Source: Papilionanthe hookeriana x Papilionanthe teres (lineage: Eukaryota > Streptophyta > Magnoliopsida > Asparagales > Orchidaceae). Taken from it: DNA of 64,000 nucleotides. Location: assembly GCA_022702705.1 (NCBI GenBank), contig CM040439.1, positions 33,978,930 through 34,042,929 on the forward strand. Direction: 5' to 3'. The notes beneath the pieces were generated by a model that was not told the origin of the DNA, did not search any database, and was given only the letters and a program-made list of their open reading frames with translations. The number at the start of each line of letters is the position of its first letter. Position 1 is the first letter of the stretch. Below are positions 59,651 through 64,000 of the stretch, piece after piece. The position numbers were made by a program, and so were the translations under genes.

Positions 59651-61729
59651 TGTATTACTTTGTGTGGAACCATATGTGCAATGTCAAGTTTGGTTTGAAT
59701 TAGTAATTATGAAATGATTAATTTCCATCTAGTTGGATGACATTATGAGCTTTTCTTATATATGATTCTTTATATTTTATTTTAAATGTTATCATATTAT
59801 TACATTAATAAATGCAAACATGTTGGCCAAAAAATATAAATTCAACTTATAATATTAGATGAGGATGATTCATACGTACGAATGGGTGTACTCGAGGTGA
59901 CATGCTTGATAATCCATTGCTAAGCTCTCAAAAATTAATACAATTTACTTGAAGCACATAAAGTCTTCAATTTTGTCGTCACAAATAATATTCTCAAAAA
60001 TGGTTTTCTATGGTTTTGTTATACAACTCTAATATGCATGTAAGGATGATCACAAATAATATTCTCTCCCTTTCTAAGCTTCAAAATAATGGAAAACTCA
60101 TTTGATCATCCAAAAGACTTTTTGGGAATATAAGAAAACCTTGCTTCAAATAAGGATTACACTTGATGGGAAGAATAAAATATCTAATATGAGAGAGAAA
60201 CTATCAGTGGGAACCCTTCACTTGATTAAAATTATACTATTATTAGAATGATATATTTTAGAAATTTCTTGTGGGCAATTTGGCCATGAAAGTATAGAAT
60301 AATTTCATAAGGTAAAACATTGCCAATAAATCACTCCAGATTTATAAGCAGCACAGGCCATGTTAATAACAAGAGATGTGCTATACAATTTAATAAAAAT
60401 AAATAAAAATAAAAATTCTATATTTTATCATTCATGTCGAAAGTTAGATAAGAAGGGACTATGGGAGCGGTTTGAGAAGAGTTATGACTTATTTTGGATC
60501 TTTTATTCTTCATTTTGTTTTTATTTTTGCTTTTATTTTTAAAACATGTTCGTATATGGTGCAATTTTTAAGCTTTTTTAATTTTAATTTCTGAAATAAA
60601 TAAACTTATTTTTAAAAACATTCAACATAACATTCATGTTTTGATGAAAATATTAAGTTTGTGCAACGCACATCCATACTACTAGTCATATTTAAGCACG
60701 CGAGCATGCACACTCTCTCCTATGACCGGTTGTTAAAAAATGAAGCATACTCATGCTTGTAACATAATCTTCATCACAACTTCATTTGTGTAGCATATTT
60801 GCTCTCCTTGCCATTTCATATCCTATTTGAACATTTCATATTTTTTAAGTAAATTCAGACAATTTTTCATGCTTCATATTTGTAAGAAAAGTTTATTTAT
60901 AAACTATCTTTACTGATCTCTAATTAACTCATATTATTTCCTTTAACTAAATAAATCAAAATTGTTTAATGACAACAAACATTATTAATGATATGGAAGA
61001 AGACTCCAAGAGTAACATAATCTTCATTAACATAGAATTCTATATGCATACAATATTATGTCTTTTGGAGGGAATTTTTATCATTATTCAATTTTATTTA
61101 TTTATTTATTTATTTATGTATAAAATTTTATGGAAAGTATTAAATCTAATGAATGTAAATTAGGAAGTGTGTATATTAGAAAAATTGATATTAGGTAACC
61201 TAACCTAGAGATATCTAACTATATGATGTACTATATATTATGAATCACATTTAGAAGATATCTAATGACATAAACATTCCTATATTTGAATTATTTCTAA
61301 TTTATATATCCTACTCCTCTCTTATTTATAATAAGATTATGGAGGATTTGCACGTGTTGAGTTGTAGCCCTAACTTGATCCATTTTGTTCTTTCTTCTCA
61401 CCTGTTGATAGTTGAGTAACCTCTCCGCTGTACTGTCGGTCGCTAAAAGATATTTAATTTAATATGGATATAGTTTTGGAAAAGTAATATTTAATTTGAA
61501 AATATCAAATCAAACTTATCTCATACAAATAATAGTTAAAATAAACGAGCATTACACCACAAGTTATGTATCTATACCGAGGAGTAGACACATTACTTAC
61601 TAGTGAGACTCGATTAAATAAACTAAAGAATCTATGACATCTGTTTAGTCTGCGAAACCAATTATACTGATCGACAAGTTCCTCTATTCGATATGAAAAG
61701 ATCAAATAGAGTTTATATTACTTGGGTTT
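59651..61729. other. Unassigned AT-rich DNA
   Basis: No gene I can support. Short frames at 60360-60542, 60969-61163 and 61505-61705 lack recognisable content. Confidence 0.5.
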
Positions 61730-61860
61730 TAAAAGTTTCCTATAAGGGCAAGCCCCTATAGTTAATTGCATCTTAAATGACCGAAGTCATCTAAGAAAAC
61801 TCTCGATTTATATCAGGAAATATTATTTTCATGAATTCCAAAGGGTAGGGTTTTAAAAGT
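61730..61860 (-). repeat. Fragment similar to the giant LTR's inner end
   Basis: The run CCCCTATAGTTAATTGCATC and AGAAAACTCTCGATTTA resembles 26030-26110 (CTCCTATAGTTAATTACATC, GGAAAACTCCCGATTAA) in the same orientation. Likely part of a diverged relative's LTR. Confidence 0.55.
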
Positions 61861-63149
61861 AGTGTGTAGGTCAAATAGGAGAGGCGCAAGATGGAACAAT
61901 TTATTTTTAGAATCTAAAAGAAGAAAAATTAGAGGATGCTACGGATCAAAGAGAAATCTGGGTGACTTCCCAAACAATCCTATAGTTTAGATTTGATTTA
62001 GAAAAAGATATTATTATGTTTACTCCTGACACTTTTATTACATAGGGTTTACATCCACTTGATACCAATCATGTCAATAGCCTGGAAGATAGGAGGATTT
62101 ATGTCATATCAGATGACAATCTCAGAATCTTAAGACGAGTTAGGGCTTATATTACACGAGATGCAAATGCCTAAAAGATAAAGTGAGGGTTTATGTTGGA
62201 TTAGGCAAACTAGCTCGCAGTCCTATGACCTGTTGCTTATTTCTAAGAAGATTTGTTGTTGTAGATCTGTTTGTTGTTGATGATGGTCATGCTGGACACA
62301 TTGTTTGCTCCAAGCCTCCTCGTCGAAACAGATTTAGTTTTAGAAATGAAAAATTGCAGAGATGAGCAAAGTGTCGTGTTCTAGAGTTCAAATTTTGTTT
62401 TGCTGTCATTAAGTGTCTTAATTAGGGGGAAGTTTAAGTTTATTATAGAGACACCGGTTAGGATCCCACGGTTCCCTCGTTCTGACACCACCATTTTCTT
62501 CGTATTCACTTAGTCTGGATGAATTTACTAAACTCAAATGAATGAGATTTATAAGTTTATCCGGACCGTGAGAAATCTCATTAGCAACCGTAGGTTACCT
62601 CCTCCGAGCGATTCACAATCATCCGATAGAGATGTTTTAATTTAATTGCAATTGTTGTATTGTTGTTTTGTTTGTGATTAAATTTTGCGTTGTCTTATAT
62701 TTTGATTGCTGTAAATTGATTTTTAATTTTGTTTTTGTTTTTGTGACTATGTTAAAATTTTCAGTTTTGACATGCAAGTTTGGTTTTATTGTTTTCAAAT
62801 TGAGGTTTATAAAAACAAGAAAGTACGGAAAAGAAGGTACAGTAAAGTAAATGAAAGTAAATTGCGCTGTAATAATGTAAAAGCATACCAGTCATCTTCT
62901 CATATTTCTAGCTGAAAGATTAGCTTTTGCAACAAGTATATAATTTTGCAAGAGATTTAAATAAATTCCATAAAGGAAAAGCAAGGAAAATAGGTCTACA
63001 GTGAGCCTACCAAGTATTATTTCATAACTTGGTGAGTCCCTACTTTTTTACATATGAGGATGACCTCTTTAAGCAAAACATAATAAGTTTAATAATCCTC
63101 CAAAATATCCAAATGACTATAAAGGTATGCAGGGTGTAACCCCAAGCAA
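61861..63149. other. Unassigned DNA with the second 41-bp motif
   Basis: No supported gene; a 60-codon frame at 62183-62365 is not recognisable. The 41-bp motif (62450-62490) matches 52955-52995 at 35 of 41 positions. Confidence 0.5.
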
Positions 63150-63960
63150 CTTTTACAAATCTATTGAATTATCTTGAGTTCTTATGAACTTATTATGTTA
63201 CTAAATGATTCATCCACATTATACCCTTATGTTCAATGAGCTTTGGTGTTTTAATTATTCCTGAAGTGGGGTAGCTATCGTTTGATATTTCATTTAAAAA
63301 TTATGTGGGTGAAGACCCTTAGGGCCGAATTGGTTGGTTTAGAGTTGTACTTGTAGTGTTTCTGAAAGCTTAGAGGTGATTACATTTCCTCTTCTAAATC
63401 TCATTAGTCAATTTTTAATTAAGCCTAGCTCACTACTAAACCCTTTGAGACTTAATGGATAGATTTGTAATTTTTATAAAAGTTAAGTGTCATTTGTTCC
63501 TTATCAAATATTGAATCATCATTCAAACACCAAATAGAGGTATTAGATTAGTGAGTTGTTAACTTTCAAAGTTAAACTCCTAACCTTATGATCACTTCAT
63601 GTAACTGACTTCCAAACTATAATAATTTAGGAAGCTGAAATTTTACCATTTTAGTGGAAATGTGAGGTTAGTTTCTTCCTATTAATTCCTTTGTGTTTCA
63701 ATGATCTAGATATGCCAATTTATGATTACTAATTGCCCAATTACCCTTCTAAACCTAAATATTAATTAAGGCTTAAATCCTAAAATTACCATTTTGCCCT
63801 TAAGGAGTTAGCACATCATAATTCATTAAATTAAAGTCAAATGATTTTGAAATTTTCATGTTACCCCACTTAAGAGTTAATTAAAACATGAGAGGAGAAA
63901 ATGTAATTTTTCTAAATTTATTTAATTTTACAAATGTTTTAGAGAAAAAATAGGGTTTTA
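63150..63960 (-). repeat. Dispersed repeat, inverted copy
   Basis: Reverse complement resembles 52171-52935 throughout, including outer flanks (TTTCTCCTCT word) and inverted ends near 63255 and 63885. Continues to the window edge. Confidence 0.6.
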
Positions 63961-64000
63961 CAATATTAATTCAATAACTTAGCCAAAGAAAAAGATATGT

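Overview
The window looks like AT-rich, gene-poor nuclear DNA of a flowering plant. The evidence is a Ty1/copia element, an Athila-type Ty3/gypsy element, plant tRNA-type primer binding sites, long AT microsatellites and one recognisable host gene with plant splice sites. I see no prokaryotic features.

Region 1 (1-17311) is a nest. A decayed minus-strand Ty1/copia element (RT, integrase, protease and gag remnants at 1-2690, leader 2691-3242) is split in its leader by a complete but mutated minus-strand Athila-type element (3243-16623, LTRs of about 1.8 kb, gag, pol and an extra 3' ORF). The rest of the copia leader, its PBS and its 5' LTR follow at 16624-17311.

Region 2 (17312-25694) has mostly unassigned DNA, a probable tRNA-derived SINE (17757-17970) with an 11-bp target duplication, a small unrecognised GC-rich ORF, and a 3.1-kb plus-strand non-autonomous LTR element (20896-23983). 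That element sits in an AT microsatellite, has 380-bp LTRs and an iMet-type PBS, and shares LTR sequence with the copia element of region 1.

Region 3 (25695-50922) is the main discovery: one minus-strand LTR element of 25.2 kb with two direct repeats of about 9.7 kb as LTRs. It has TG/CA ends, a perfect 5-bp target duplication (ttcat), a PBS of the tRNA-Arg type known from Ogre/Tat elements, and a 5.8-kb internal region with no recognisable gag or pol. Its LTRs consist largely of tandem arrays of short perfect hairpins. Stem sequences change from array to array while pairing is kept, and the loops stay similar. There is also a dense array of W-box-like TTGAC words at the U3 end and a TATAAATA box about 2.2 kb into each LTR.

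Region 4 (50923-64000) holds fragments related to the giant element (53290-54950 and 61730-61860), a dispersed palindromic repeat in two inverted copies, microsatellites, and one host gene: an EG45-like / plant natriuretic peptide-like gene (58929-59381, one coding intron, TATA box at 58839). A weak candidate first exon lies at 57308.

There is no operon-like logic here. The window records successive retrotransposon insertions around a sparse gene. All alignments, identities and repeat counts were made by eye.
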